Assembly: GCA_036365515.1 (NCBI GenBank)
Contig: CM070875.1
Location: 96,758,128 to 96,822,127, forward strand
Source of the DNA: Torymus aiolomorphi
Taxonomy: Eukaryota > Arthropoda > Insecta > Hymenoptera > Torymidae
Direction of reading: 5' to 3'
Length of the DNA stretch: 64,000 bases
The translations under genes were made by a program, and so were the position numbers. The notes beneath the pieces were generated by a model. It was not told the origin of the DNA, searched no databases, and saw nothing but the letters and a program-made list of their open reading frames with translations. This document shows, piece by piece, positions 53,098 to 63,052 of this stretch (within the stretch, counting starts at the first letter, position 1; each line of letters opens with the position of its first letter).

Positions 53098-53342
53098 TGG
53101 GCTCGAGTACATGTAGCCGTATGAGAAAGAAAAATCTAGAAATTATAAACGCTATACTCTGTTTCAATACAAGCCAACGACATGTTTTGTTGCAAAAAGC
53201 AAGTAAAGAACTTATTATTCTTATTTGTGAATGCGCTTTAAATATTTTGCATGGTAATGTACCTCTGGATGTTGAATGTAAAATGAATTTAAAAAAGTAC
53301 GCTTTTATTTTAAGAAAATTAGCTGATTCGAAAAAAGTTTGA
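53097..53342 (+). CDS. Small conserved Polinton protein, truncated tail
   Basis: An 81-aa protein with the recognisable core KASKELIILICECALNILHG, NVPLDVECKMNLKKY and ILRKLADSKKV. I recall this core in a family with an added hydrophobic GGF-type tail in many animal Polintons. Here the frame stops right after the core, so the tail is lost. The job of the family is unknown; a membrane-associated or minor virion protein is possible. Its ATG overlaps the stop of the ATPase remnant. Confidence 0.6.
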   Translation: MGSSTCSRMRKKNLEIINAILCFNTSQRHVLLQKASKELIILICECALNILHGNVPLDVECKMNLKKYAFILRKLADSKKV

Positions 53343-53412
53343 AAATTAAAAAGAATCTAATTATAAAGTATCAAACTTGTTTACCGCTCATCTTAGAGCC
53401 TGTTATCAAACT

Positions 53413-54195
53413 ATGGAGCACGCTAAAAGAATGGTTTTGATTCCCGAAGATAGTATAGACAAGCATTTATCAATCAAGAACAGATTACACACTGTACAAA
53501 CACCAGGCACAGCTATATCGCGACTTGACGAAGAAATGAGTAAAATTATGAATTCACCAACAATTCATGATGACAATGAAAAATATAAAATGTATCAGCA
53601 GACATTACAGCGTTTTATATATTACAATAATAATAAGGAAAGGGTTGACTCGAAAGAATTTCAGCGTGAAATATTAAACAATGAAAATAATGATGATGAC
53701 AAACTTACAAATAAAAAAGTTGAGGATGAAAAGAAACCGATTCTAGATAAAAATATAAATAATATAATAAATAGTATACCAACAAAGCTGCAATTTAAAG
53801 CAGAACAAATATTACAACGACTAAGCAATTATAATGGTATTACGTGGGAAGATAGAGGTATTGATTCGATAGATGGCAGTGCTGTAAAAGGAGCAAATAT
53901 ACTGGATTTGATCAACGACACCGTAAGACGTAGAAAACAGCCGCTATCGAAAGGATATGATCAGTTTGCCAATGCACTTCGTGATGCGAGTATACCTCGT
54001 GAGTTCATACTAAATCAGCAAGCTTGGAAACTTGTTGCTACAGATTCGGAGCAGTGCACGAGTGAAGACGAGGAAAGCAATACTTTTGATAAAAAAAGAG
54101 TTATCGGAAATTCAAGAAAAAGATCACACCACATTGAAACAGATGAGCACGGGGTAAAAATTCGTATTCTAGAGCGTCCATGGCTTCATCTATGA
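53413..54195 (+). CDS. Conserved Polinton protein (MEHAKRMVLIP type)
   Basis: I chose ATG 53413 (MEHAKRMVLIPEDSIDKH), since the earlier codon is TTG and the MxxAKxMVLVP start is the family pattern. A 260-aa protein: LDEEMSKIMNSPT, an acidic low-complexity middle, then NSIPTKLQFKAEQILQRLS, GITWEDRGIDSIDGSAVKGA, NILDLINDTVRRRKQPLSKG and a charged C-terminus. The layout (charged N-terminus, linker, 'xxIxGSxIxxLI' domain) is like the protein at 16155-17039 in Polinton 1. Role unknown, probably virion assembly. Intact. Confidence 0.65.
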   Translation: MEHAKRMVLIPEDSIDKHLSIKNRLHTVQTPGTAISRLDEEMSKIMNSPTIHDDNEKYKMYQQTLQRFIYYNNNKERVDSKEFQREILNNENNDDDKLTNKKVEDEKKPILDKNINNIINSIPTKLQFKAEQILQRLSNYNGITWEDRGIDSIDGSAVKGANILDLINDTVRRRKQPLSKGYDQFANALRDASIPREFILNQQAWKLVATDSEQCTSEDEESNTFDKKRVIGNSRKRSHHIETDEHGVKIRILERPWLHL

Positions 54196-54637
54196 TGAGT
54201 ACAGAAAATTATCCACACAACCTGAAACGAGTATTGTGGATAATTTGATTAATCTCTTACCTTTCGAGGTGCATGTCACTGGATATCATTTTTGTGATCC
54301 TGGTACTAAGCTGAACGATAGATTGAAACGTGGAGAAAGAGGTGTTAATCCCCTTGACGATTATTGTCGTGAACATGATATAGCATATTCATAAAATGGC
54401 GATCGTTCTAAAGCTGATCGTTTGCTAGCGAAACGTGCTTTTGCACGATTGCTCTCTGAAACAACTACAGCTGATGAAAAAAGTGTTGCTTTGGTTACAA
54501 CTTGTTGTATGATTAGTAAAATTACATTTGACAAATTTTCATCCTTTATTAAGAGAGTAGTAAAGAGAAGTGTGAAAAAAAGAATTAAGAAATTCATTCG
54601 AAATAAAAATAAGAAAAATGGAAAAAGTACTAAATAA
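54180..54637 (+). pseudogene. Phospholipase A2-like protein, broken
   Basis: The N-terminus MASSMM (54181) and the following YDEYRKLSTQPETSIVDN are in different frames, so a one-base shift lies near 54197. The core reads LLPFEVHVTGYHFCDPGTKL, then CREHDIAYS and a TAA (near 54391), after which the same frame continues to a Lys-rich tail ending at 54637. The calcium loop is FCDPG instead of YCGPG, a change of a key Gly that should weaken activity, while the catalytic His-Asp pair is kept. It overlaps the integrase start by 20 nt. Confidence 0.72.
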
Positions 54638-55577
54638 TTATTTTTACCGACTGCCGCAATCATCAGCTTATGCTGGTGCTTACAATCTCTTGAACAAAAT
54701 CAATAAAATCGTAAACGTAAAAGAATTATCGAATGGCTTGAAACACAAGATGCCTACACTCTACACAAACCTGTACGACGTCATTTTCCACATAGAACGT
54801 ATGATATATATAATCCTTTCGATTTGTGGGAAGCAGATTTTGTGAACTTGCGATCGTTAAAAACTTATAACGACAATTATACATATCTACTTGTTGTTAT
54901 AGATGTACTATCAAAATTTGCATGGGTTCAACCTCTTCACGACAAATCATCGAAAAGTGTTGCTAGAGCATTTGAGCATATTTTAACTGTGTAAAGGCCA
55001 ACATCCTGTATATCTTCAAACCGATAAAGGTAAAGAATTTATCGGTAAGGAAATGCAAAAAGTTTTGAAAAAAAATAACATAGCATATCGTGTAGCCCGC
55101 AATCCTGACATTAAAGCTGCTGTAGTTGAAAGGTTTAATAGAACGTTAAAAAGTCGTCTGTGGAGGTATTTTACTCATAAAAATACGTACAGGTATATTG
55201 ATGTTTTACAAAAAATTGTACATGCTTACAATGATTCGTGGCATTCGGGCACGAAAATGGTTCCTGCTAGTGTAAATTTGTATAATGCTGCCAAAGCACG
55301 TCAAAACCTAGCCCAACGTTACAAAGTGACACGAACTCGTCTCCCTAAATATAAGGTGGACGACTTGGTTCGAGTCAGTCGTGCAAACGTGCCGTTCAAG
55401 AAAGCATATGAAGGTGGCTGGACCTTGGAATTATTCCGAATCAAACGTGTATCTACAGACAACCTCCTGTATATAGTGTGGAAGATCTTCAAGGTGAGGC
55501 CATTGATGGTTTCTTCTACGAGGAAGAGCTTTCTAGAGTTCGGAAAGATTTAAATGAAGAATTATTTGCAATAGATA

Positions 55578-56851
55578 CGAGGGTCATTTGACAAGTACCT
55601 AGCCTCACCGCCAGATGGTGCCACTATCGCACCAGAAATACACTACAGTGCAGTATCTTCCTGTAAACGGTTACAGACGAAATTTCAGCCGGATCGGAGT
55701 TGTAGTTTATTTTTGAGAGCGTGTGAAAGCAAATGTGTCCGTTGATTTTTGAAAAAATGGAGAAAGAACAATATCGGTCGGTGATTCGATTCTTGTTTTT
55801 GGAAGGGAAATCGCGGAGTGAAATTAAAGAACGCTTGGATGCAGTGTATGGAGATGCTTCTCCTTCGATGGCGACCGTTAAATTTTGGAATAACGAGTTT
55901 CAACCTGGTCGTACGTCGGTTTTTGATGATCCACGCCCAGGTGCTCCGAAAACAGCCACTACGGAGGAGAACGTGACAAAAATACACGATATCGTTTTGT
56001 CAGACCGCCGATTAAAGGTGCACGAGATAGCTGCGATAGAAGGCATCTCAGAAGAACGCGTGTGGCATATCCTACATGAGATTTTAGGCATGAGGAAGCT
56101 GTCAGCAAGGTGGGTGCCGCGTTTGCTGACTGCAGACAACAAACGCATCCGTGTGACCAGTTCAGAGCAGTGTTTGGAGCTGTTTAATCGCAATCCAAAA
56201 GAGTTTTTGCGTCGTTACGTGACCGTCGACGAAACATGGATTCACTACTACACTCCAGAGACCAAGGAGCAGTCAAAACAGTGGACCTTCGGCTCGGAAG
56301 ACGGTCCCGTCGGCCGGAAAGATGATGGCCACTGTTTTCTGGGATTCTCAAGGTGTGATTTTTATTGACTATCTGGAGAAAGGCAAAACGGTCACAGGAC
56401 AGTACTACGCCGAACTATTGAGCCGATTTGACGCCGTGTTAGAAGAAAAACGGCCCCATTTGTCTAAAAAGAAAGTGCTTTTCCACCACGATAATGCACC
56501 GGCTCACACTTCTGCACTCGCCACGGCTAAATTGGTCGAATTACGCTACGAACTGCTGCCCCATCCACCGTATTCTCCAGATTTGGCTCCGTGCGACTTT
56601 TTTTTGTTTCCGAACCTAAAACATTCGCTCGCCGGGAAGAGATTCCACTCCAATAACGAAATAATCGCCGTCACGGAGGCCTATTTTGCAAACCAAGAGA
56701 AAACATTTTTTTCAACGGGGTTAAAAAAATTGGAACACCGCTGGACCAAGTGTATTCAACTAAAAGGAGACTACATTGAAAAATAAATTTTATTTTTTGT
56801 AAAATTTTGGTGTTTTCATTTGTAGGCTAGGTACTTATTAAATGACCCACG
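55578..56851 (+). mobile_element. mariner-family DNA transposon, copy 2
   Basis: Bounded by TA at 55576-55577 and 56852-56853. Ends CGAGGGTCATTTGACAAGTA and, reverse-complemented, CGTGGGTCATTTAATAAGTA. Nearly identical to copy 1 but on the opposite strand. It lies within the Polinton integrase chromodomain. Confidence 0.96.
55733..56786 (+). pseudogene. mariner transposase, copy 2
   Basis: Frame from 55733 (or MEKEQYRS at 55757) to a frameshift near 56290-56320, then to 56786. Motifs YVTVDETWIHYY, HHDNAPAH and YSPDLAPCDF give the D, D34D catalytic set. It differs from copy 1 by scattered substitutions (e.g. KFWNNEFQPG for KFWYNEFQRG) and lacks the TAA of copy 1; the short deletion after KQWT is specific to this copy. 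Full C-terminus GLKKLEHRWTKCIQLKGDY is preserved here. Confidence 0.94.
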
Positions 56852-56965
56852 TAAGATACTGGAAACGAAAGGTGCTGGTAAAAATAAAAAATATTTTGTA
56901 AGCTGGAAAGGTTATCCTGACAAATTTAATTCGTGGGTTCCTGCGAGCAATATAAAAAACATAAA

Positions 56966-57773
56966 ATGAGGGATCAGTCTTACATGGTATTATCTAGTAA
57001 TAATAGTACACATGTGTTTCCCGAAAACACAGCAGCACATTTTACTAATCAACTACCTCAAAACATCTGTTTACACGGTGAATGGTCCGTAGTTCTCTGC
57101 GAAATTAAGATTCCCCACACATTTCCACATATTTCATTCAATAGTGATGATGGAATGGTTTCTATGAAGACTATTAAACCTAGAACGAATGAATTATGTA
57201 ATAATATAGAAGAAGAAGAATATGTTGTGTGTTATATATCTCCAGGGATATACGAGGATATGGAAAGTCTTTTACACGAAATAAACAGTCTATTCCATAT
57301 AAAAAATCATCTACAATTCAAGATTCAGCGCTGGGGATTTATAGAGATTGAACGAACTTGTGCTAGCGAATGTGACGAATACTTTCATAGTTTAGTTTTA
57401 TCTCCCAAACTATTAAAAATTCTTGGGATTGATGAGAATAACCTTCAACAAATTAGGGGCAAAGTTATCGGCGAAAAGCACGCGGCATTGATCCAATGCT
57501 TTACCACCTATAATAAGGGTGTACAGCGAAATTTGTGAGCTATACATCACCGGTGACGTACACACGCCTCTTTTATGTGTTGTGCCTCTAAATTTGCACG
57601 AGTACAAATATAGCGGTATTGAAATAAAAAATTATAGCACACCCATGTATATACCCCTCTTATCTACGTCATTTCAGTCAATCACGATAGATATAAAGGG
57701 TCAAGAGGACGAACCTTTAGCATTCGATTACGGCACGTTGACAGTGACACTTCATTTTAAAAGAACTGCTTAA
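56966..57773 (+). pseudogene. Penton-like minor capsid protein of Polinton 2, one frameshift
   Basis: Starts MRDQSYMVLSSNNSTHVFPE at 56966, overlapping the integrase stop (ATGA). The first frame (to 57538) has NTAAHFTNQLPQNICLHGEW and SVVLCEIKIPHTF. A one-base shift near 57515 moves it to ITGDVHTPLLCVVPL, PMYIPLLSTSFQSITIDIKG and TLTVTLHFKRTA, ending 57773. This is the classical Polinton minor capsid (penton) protein. The jelly-roll pattern of both halves is well conserved. Confidence 0.8.
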
Positions 57774-57774
57774 G

Positions 57775-58306
57775 ATGGATTATTTTGAATTACTTTATGA
57801 TAGCCAAAGTGGCTGTGGGTATGATAGTACCCCGTTAAGTAATTATATTACAGTAGATACATCAATGCAAAAAGGAACAGGTGTTGGTGGTTTCTTAAAG
57901 GGTATATACCGCAGCGCATTACCTATTTTTAAAGGGCGGTAGAGCTATAGGAAAAGCTGCCGGAAAAGAAGCTATACGTGCAGGGATAAACATCTTAGAT
58001 GATGTCACAAATAATAAAAAATCTTTCAAAGAATCGATTCGTAATAATTCTCGAGAATCTGGAAATAATCTTAAAAGGAAAGCTGAAGAAAAACTAGATA
58101 GGGTGATAAATGAGTCAGGATATAAAGCTAAGCGTCGGCTGAAGAAGCATCAGTCATCTCTTGCCTCTGCCATAGTAAACATCAAAAAATATTCGAAAGT
58201 TAAACGAAAGAAAAAAGGTAATATTAAGAAGAAGAATAAAACAGGGAAAAAAAGAAAAAGTAAAAAGAAAAAGATAAAAACGGTAAGAGATATTTTTGAA
58301 GAATAA
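57775..58306 (+). pseudogene. pX-like basic minor capsid protein, one frameshift
   Basis: Starts MDYFELLYDSQSGCGYD one nucleotide after the penton stop. The first part ends GTGVGGFLKGIYRSALPIFK. A one-base shift near 57940 leads to GRAIGKAAGKEAIRAGINIL and a Lys-rich tail ending 58306. The Gly-rich 'VGGFxKGxxRxxxPxxxxG' segment followed by 'GKEAxRxG' is the family hallmark; it resembles adenovirus minor capsid/core proteins (membrane-active or DNA-binding). The stop overlaps the capsid gene start (TAATG). Confidence 0.78.
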
Positions 58307-59625
58307 TGGCTTTTCTTCATAGTGGGTCGTGTGCGTGTCTAAAATCCGAATTAAGTCTATTCAGCATCCCACCGATATAGACAACAATCGAAAATTCGAA
58401 TTATGTTCAATATAAGCCGATATCTTCACTGGCTGATGGATCGCCAATAGAATTTTCTATACCTGTTACTAGCGAATACATCGACCTTCCTCATATTCTG
58501 TTGAGTTTTAGCGTAACTATTAAACTAAATGTAAAACCACCCGAGGGAACAGAGGTAGAAACTCTAAAAAATGTTGGCCCGAAAAATAATTTTATGCATT
58601 CGATATTTAACCAAGTTGATGTATTTTTTAATCAAAAATCCGTTTCCCCACCCAACAACGCTTATGCTTATCGATCATACATTGAAACTTTATTAAGCTA
58701 CGGCTCTGTAGCTAAAAAATCTCATCTCACTGGTGTACTATGGTATAATGATACCGCTGGAGGAATGGATGATACAGGTGTCGAAAACAAAGGTCTCGTA
58801 AACCGTCGGAACGTTATGGGCGATGAAAAAACTATAGATATGGTTGGTAATCTACATTGTGATGCTTTCAATCAAAATAGATTATTATTAAACGGGGTTG
58901 AGGTGCGCGTAAGACTCTTGCGCTCGAAAGATGCGTTTTGCCTAATGGATCCTACGGGTCTCTACACCGTAAAAATTAATGAGCCTGCTCTATACGTTCG
59001 ACGAGTGAAGCTTAGCCCTAGTATTATATTGACGCATGAAAAAACACTTTCGCAAACAACGGCCAAATATCCTCTAACTCGTGTAGAAGTGAAAACTATT
59101 ACGATGCATAGTGGCGTTCATAGTGAATCTCTGGACAATGTCATTCTAGGACAATTACCAAAAAGAATTATCATTGGTTTTGTAGAAAATAAAGCGTTTA
59201 ATGGTGATAAAAGTTTAAATCCGTTCAATTTTAAAAATTTCAAAATAAATTATCTATGTCTCTATATCGATGGTGTACAAGTTCCCTCCAAGCCTCTACA
59301 GCCTGATTTTATAAAAAAGAATTTGTATGTAGATGTATATCATACATTATTTTCTGGTACAGGAGTACATTATTCGAATGATAGTAATTCAATACCACGA
59401 GAAAATTATGCTGACGGGTATTGTCTTTTTGCCTTTGACTTAACACCTGATTTATCAGCACATTTAGATACGCATTGGAATTTAGTAAAACACGGTAGTG
59501 TGAGAATAGATGTCCGATTTGACGATGCACTAAGCAGCACCGTAAATTGCATAATTTATGCTGAATATGAAAATATACTTAAAATTGATTCGTCTCGTCA
59601 AATTCTTGTAGACTATAGCAGATAG
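58306..59625 (+). pseudogene. Polinton 2 double jelly roll major capsid protein, one in-frame stop
   Basis: The frame starts MAFLHSGSCACLKSELSLFS at 58306, overlapping the pX-like stop as TAATG. A TAG near 58378-58380 interrupts after IPPI; it then continues without further damage for about 415 residues. Landmarks: YKPISSLADGSPIEFSIP, KNVGPKNNFMHSIFNQVDVF, NKGLVNRRNVMG, DLHCDAFNQN-type (here VGNLHCDAFNQNRLLLNGVE), SPSIILTHEKTL and LTPDLSAHLDTHWNLVKHGS. The length (about 439 aa) fits classical Polinton capsids. It differs wholly from the capsid of Polinton 1. Confidence 0.88.
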
Positions 59626-59657
59626 CTTTAAAGAAGTGAGGGTAAATATAACTTGAG

Positions 59658-59690
59658 TATAAAAAGAGGTGGTGTAGACTTTATCTGGTT
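59658..59690 (+). promoter_or_regulatory. Promoter of the QGF-protease gene
   Basis: GTATAAAAAG (about 59659-59668) with a TTAGTCG site about 30 nt on, 45 nt before the start codon. Confidence 0.5.
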
Positions 59691-59735
59691 AGTCGTTTAC
59701 CGGTTGTACACCAGGGAAGCTCTAAGAATACTATA

Positions 59736-60726
59736 ATGGATGTTGTAATAGATATACAGTTTTGTAAGGATCATAAAAATCGTGCGGTACCAAAAGGGGT
59801 GGCTGTTGTTGCATTGAATCAAGATTTTATCGGTCATTGGATTGTTTCCTCGAATAATAGAATAACACATTTGTGCGATGATGCTAGAAAACAAAATGAC
59901 TGGCTAACACAAAATCATCATGGGCTAGATTGGACTGACACAGGTGTATCGGAAAAAGTATTTTACAAAAATCTAGAAGAAATTTGTAAAAGAACTGATA
60001 AAATATACGTCCGCGGTAATGTGAAAACGACTGTTTTGCGAAAAATTACCACAAGAAATATTAAGAATTTGGAAACTGATCCGGATTGTCCACCATTTCA
60101 TAAACTGTTATCTACAAGTAAATACTGTGTACAGCATTTTATAAAATTGAATCATTTTAAATATACTTGTGCTCTAAACAACGCTTTCAAGTTGAAAACT
60201 TGGATAAATTCACGAAAGAAATCATCTACCGAGCAGTTTATCTTTGAACCGCCTATCAGTCTTTGCGATGAACAATATCCAGATCCAGAAAATTCTAATG
60301 TGGATTTCGTCGGATACCGTGGGGGTTTTTCCAGCCGATTAGATACCTCAAACGTGGTAGAGACCGGTTGCTTATGTACTTAATATACAAAAACATAATA
60401 GACCTGGTCTACACTGGGTGGCAATTTATGTTGATAAGATCGGGAATGGTTGGTACTTTGACAGTTTTGGTAAACCACCCTATATTCTAGACCACATAAA
60501 TCATATACGCAGAAATGTTAGAAAATTTCGATGGAACCCATACCAGTTACAAAGTCAAAATGCCGATACCTGTGGATATTACTGCATAATGTTTTTACAT
60601 TACATGTCTGTTGGTATTGGGTTCAGACGTTTTCTCCAATGTTTTTCTACAGACTTGGAAAAAAATGATCAAATTGTAAGAAACTATGTTTCCAAGCTTC
60701 AGAGAAGTATTTTCTCCTACCACTAG
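59736..60726 (+). pseudogene. QGF-family domain fused to adenovirus-type cysteine protease, broken
   Basis: Residues 1-165 (MDVVIDIQFCKDHKNRAV...) are a divergent QGF domain: WLTQNHHGLDW, KIYVRGNVKTTVLRK, CPPFHKLL and C-x2-H-x10-C (CVQHFIKLNHFKYTC). The early Glu of the other copies is replaced by Gly. The frame continues into NVDFVGYRGG, the usual start of the Polinton protease. A one-base shift near 60325 and two TAG stops follow, then GLHWVAIYVDK (catalytic His), WYFDSFG (Asp) and DTCGYYC (Cys) to 60726. The protease would mature the capsid. Fusion of the two domains is read directly from the frame, but the frameshift at the join leaves some doubt. Confidence 0.7.
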
Positions 60727-60818
60727 CTTTCCCCTTCCATACATATCTTCCACCACTAAAGCACCCCCACTACAATTATCCCCAACCATTTATCACCCCC
60801 TCTACTATTATGAATAGT

Positions 60819-60852
60819 ATATAAGAGGTGTACTCAGCCCATTTCATCAGTT
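60819..60852 (+). promoter_or_regulatory. Promoter of the 60895 gene
   Basis: TATATAAGAG at 60819-60828 precedes ATCAGTTCAG (TCAGT near 60848) by about 29 nt. Confidence 0.65.
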
Positions 60853-60894
60853 CAGCCGACTTGTTCACTACTTACAAAATAAAACAAAACAAGG

Positions 60895-61654
60895 ATGGCT
60901 GCTACAAAATTCCATTGCCACCAAGTTCTACCTACTGTATATGGTCTAAACAAATCGTACACAAAGAAAATCGCCGTGGGTCTTGAAAACTCTGGTGTAG
61001 GCCACACCGACTTTCAACCCATCATCCGAATTTTTACGGACGACTTTGTGGGAATAAGCTTTACAGTGGAAGAGTGGCTGTGTTTCCGGGAGCAATTTCC
61101 GGACATTGAAAAATACCTCGATACAGATAGTGTTGAAAAGCAAGATGAACAACAGCTTCATAGCAGTTTCAATATCAGGTTCATCAGAAGTTACAATGAC
61201 AAAGCCATCGAACTTGTACCCCGAGATGTAAGGGAAGAAGAAGGAGGCGAGCCACCAAAAAAGAAACCGTACCGACCAAGCTTAGTATTTAAGAATGTGA
61301 CGTTTGATCATCTTAAAACTGTAACTAAATGTATAGATGTAAGAGTAAAATACAAATATACAAAAAAATATTAAAATTATAATAAGTTGCATCTCTAAAT
61401 TTTTGAAAGGTCAATTAGAAAAAGATCAGGAATCGCAATATGTAAATTTCACCAAGTCTGATGTATTAGCTCTCACAACAAAGTTTGATGGAATAAATGC
61501 GTTTGGTGCAGAAATATTAGATAGCGCAGAGAAAAAATTAGAAAAAAAAAATGTATCCTCCAATATATCTTCATGCGATAATTTATGGTTAATTTACGAT
61601 TTAATGGCATGGCATATAGACGACATTGTACACTATATGAATAAAAAGAAATAA
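60895..61654 (+). CDS. Conserved right-arm Polinton protein (unknown), possibly in two pieces
   Basis: The first frame (60895-61374, 159 aa) starts MAATKFHCHQVLPTVYGLNK and has a family-like segment GISFTVEEWLCFREQFPDIE, then EEEGGEPPKKKPYRPSLVF and FDHLKTVTKCIDVRVKY. A second frame (61403-61654) reads GQLEKDQESQYVNFTKSDVL and ends in helical sequence. They are probably halves of one protein divided by a frameshift or small intron near 61370-61400. Proteins with this FxxEWxxF segment sit beside Polinton ends in other arthropods; their job is not known. It has its own TATA and TCAGT promoter. Confidence 0.5.
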
Positions 61655-61876
61655 AGAAAAAAAATTATAAAAAAACTTGTTTTTTATTTACCGTACTCCT
61701 TTTAGAAATCCTTTAAATAATAATAATAATATGGGAGGGGGAGTAGTTATAGAAATATGTGGTACTACAGGACAGGCGTTTCTTTCCTACATTACCGGTT
61801 ACTCATTGGTGGAGAATTCCCCCTCTTCTCCTAGGGTAATCGGTGGTGGGGGAAACCCCCACACTCATCATGGGTG

Positions 61877-61924
61877 AGTGGTGGGGGGTTTGTTTGTCTG
61901 CCCTATAGTGCCACTATAACTACT
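61877..61924 (-). repeat. Polinton 2 right terminal inverted repeat
   Basis: Complement of 43791-43838, sharing GGCAGACAAACAAACCCCCC. Beyond about 48 bp the ends diverge, although both are GC-rich with CCCCACCACC runs. Confidence 0.9.
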
Positions 61925-61961
61925 CAGGTTTGTTAGGGTAATCGGTTGCATCTATATATTT

Positions 61962-62838
61962 TTATATCTTGTTTTTAAGTATTTCACAGTTGTTCATGTC
62001 ATATGGAGAATGATTAGTATATAAGTTTGTTCTGCATGTTTTGTTACTAAAGATACAGTTAGTGCATTCTGTTTTGTCACTATTACATTTGTTTGTTTCG
62101 TGGTTACCTGTACATTTTATACATATCTGTTTGTTTTTGCATTTTTTCCCCTTATGACCTAGTCTCCCACAGTTGAAACATGGTGAGATATTTATTAGAT
62201 CATAAACCATACATCTTTGGTGTCCTACAAAAAGTCTCTTCTTGTTATCTCTGATCAACTTGTATGTTTCAGGTGGCACTTCCATTATAACGGAGCTAAG
62301 TTTTGTTTTTTCATTTGTGTACATATGTAGAATTGAACCACTGTCTTATGAGTCACTAAAATTTCTTGTATTTATATCATTTTCTATTTCTTTAATGTCC
62401 ATCGTTGTATAGTAGTCTATGCCAAATATTTTTATTTTTGGGTTATTTAATTTTTCAGTAGATATAACATACTTCGGTAGTTTTTTTTTAAGCACTTTTT
62501 CAGCAGCTGTTACACTCTCAATGTTCATACAGTTAACTATAATATCACTTTTATTTTTATTATATATATTTTTGGTTTGAATGTTTTTTTCTCTCACTAG
62601 ATATTTTGTTATTGTACTTAAAACTTCACTTTGTTCATATTTGCCGATTTTAACTACAATTTTTGGTATCTTTTTTGGTTGCATTTTTATCTCCTTTGTT
62701 ACGTCTGCGTAAGGTTTTTTTAGTAAATTGGTTACCTGTTTCTTTTTCTTTATATTTTTCAAGCAACTCATGTAATAGTTTATTTTTATCTTGCAGTTCA
62801 TTATTCAGTTGTTTTAGTAACGTATTTTCAGCTACCAT
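61962..62838 (-). pseudogene. LINE ORF1 (Gag-like), N-terminal part
   Basis: Starts MVAENTLLKQLNNELQDKNK with a leucine-rich coiled coil. A one-base shift near 62735 leads to VTNLLKKPYADVTKEI and an RNA-recognition-like middle (NIYNKNKSDIIVNCMNIESV). After a TAA near 62344 the same frame continues to three zinc knuckles: CFNCGRLGHKGKKC, CIKCTGNHETNKC and CTNC. The frame then runs into the right edge of Polinton 2; the last part of ORF1 is at 43784-43570 on the other side. In the family this protein binds the element RNA. Confidence 0.85.
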
Positions 62839-62883
62839 AACCTCATTCTCGTTTTTTCAAAAACAATTTTTTTCTTGGAAACA

Positions 62884-63050
62884 AATCAACATAACCTCTT
62901 CAAATTTTAACACAATGTTGTACTCGATAAGTGTAATAAGTGGACAAAATTTTGAGTGGAAAAATGAAAAAGTTTTTGAGATATTAATTAAAGAAATATA
63001 AACCATATTTTCATTAATAACAAATGACAGGCTAGACAACTACACAAAAA
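62884..63050. repeat. Copy of the 37575 repeat at the LINE 5' side
   Basis: 62884-62950 matches 37575-37640 closely ('aacataacctctt', 'aacacaatgttgtactcgat'). It fills the space between the LINE 5' end and the gypsy integrase. No gene. Confidence 0.7.
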
Positions 63051-63052
63051 AT

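Larger units (their letters stand above)
54618..56969 (+). pseudogene. Polinton 2 integrase with chromodomain, interrupted by mariner 2
   Basis: Starts MEKVLNNYFYRLPQSSAYAG. After frameshifts near 54710 and 54990 the DDE core is seen: WEADFVNLRS, LQTDKGKEFI and AVVERFNRTL. A further shift near 55455 precedes the linker GEAIDGFFYEEEL. The mariner lies at a TA (55576) at the start of the chromodomain; beyond it, in register if the mariner and one TA are left out, comes KNKKYFVSWKGYPDKF and the stop at 56967-56969. That stop overlaps the penton start (ATGA). The active-site residues are all present, so damage is by frameshift and insertion only. Confidence 0.85.
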
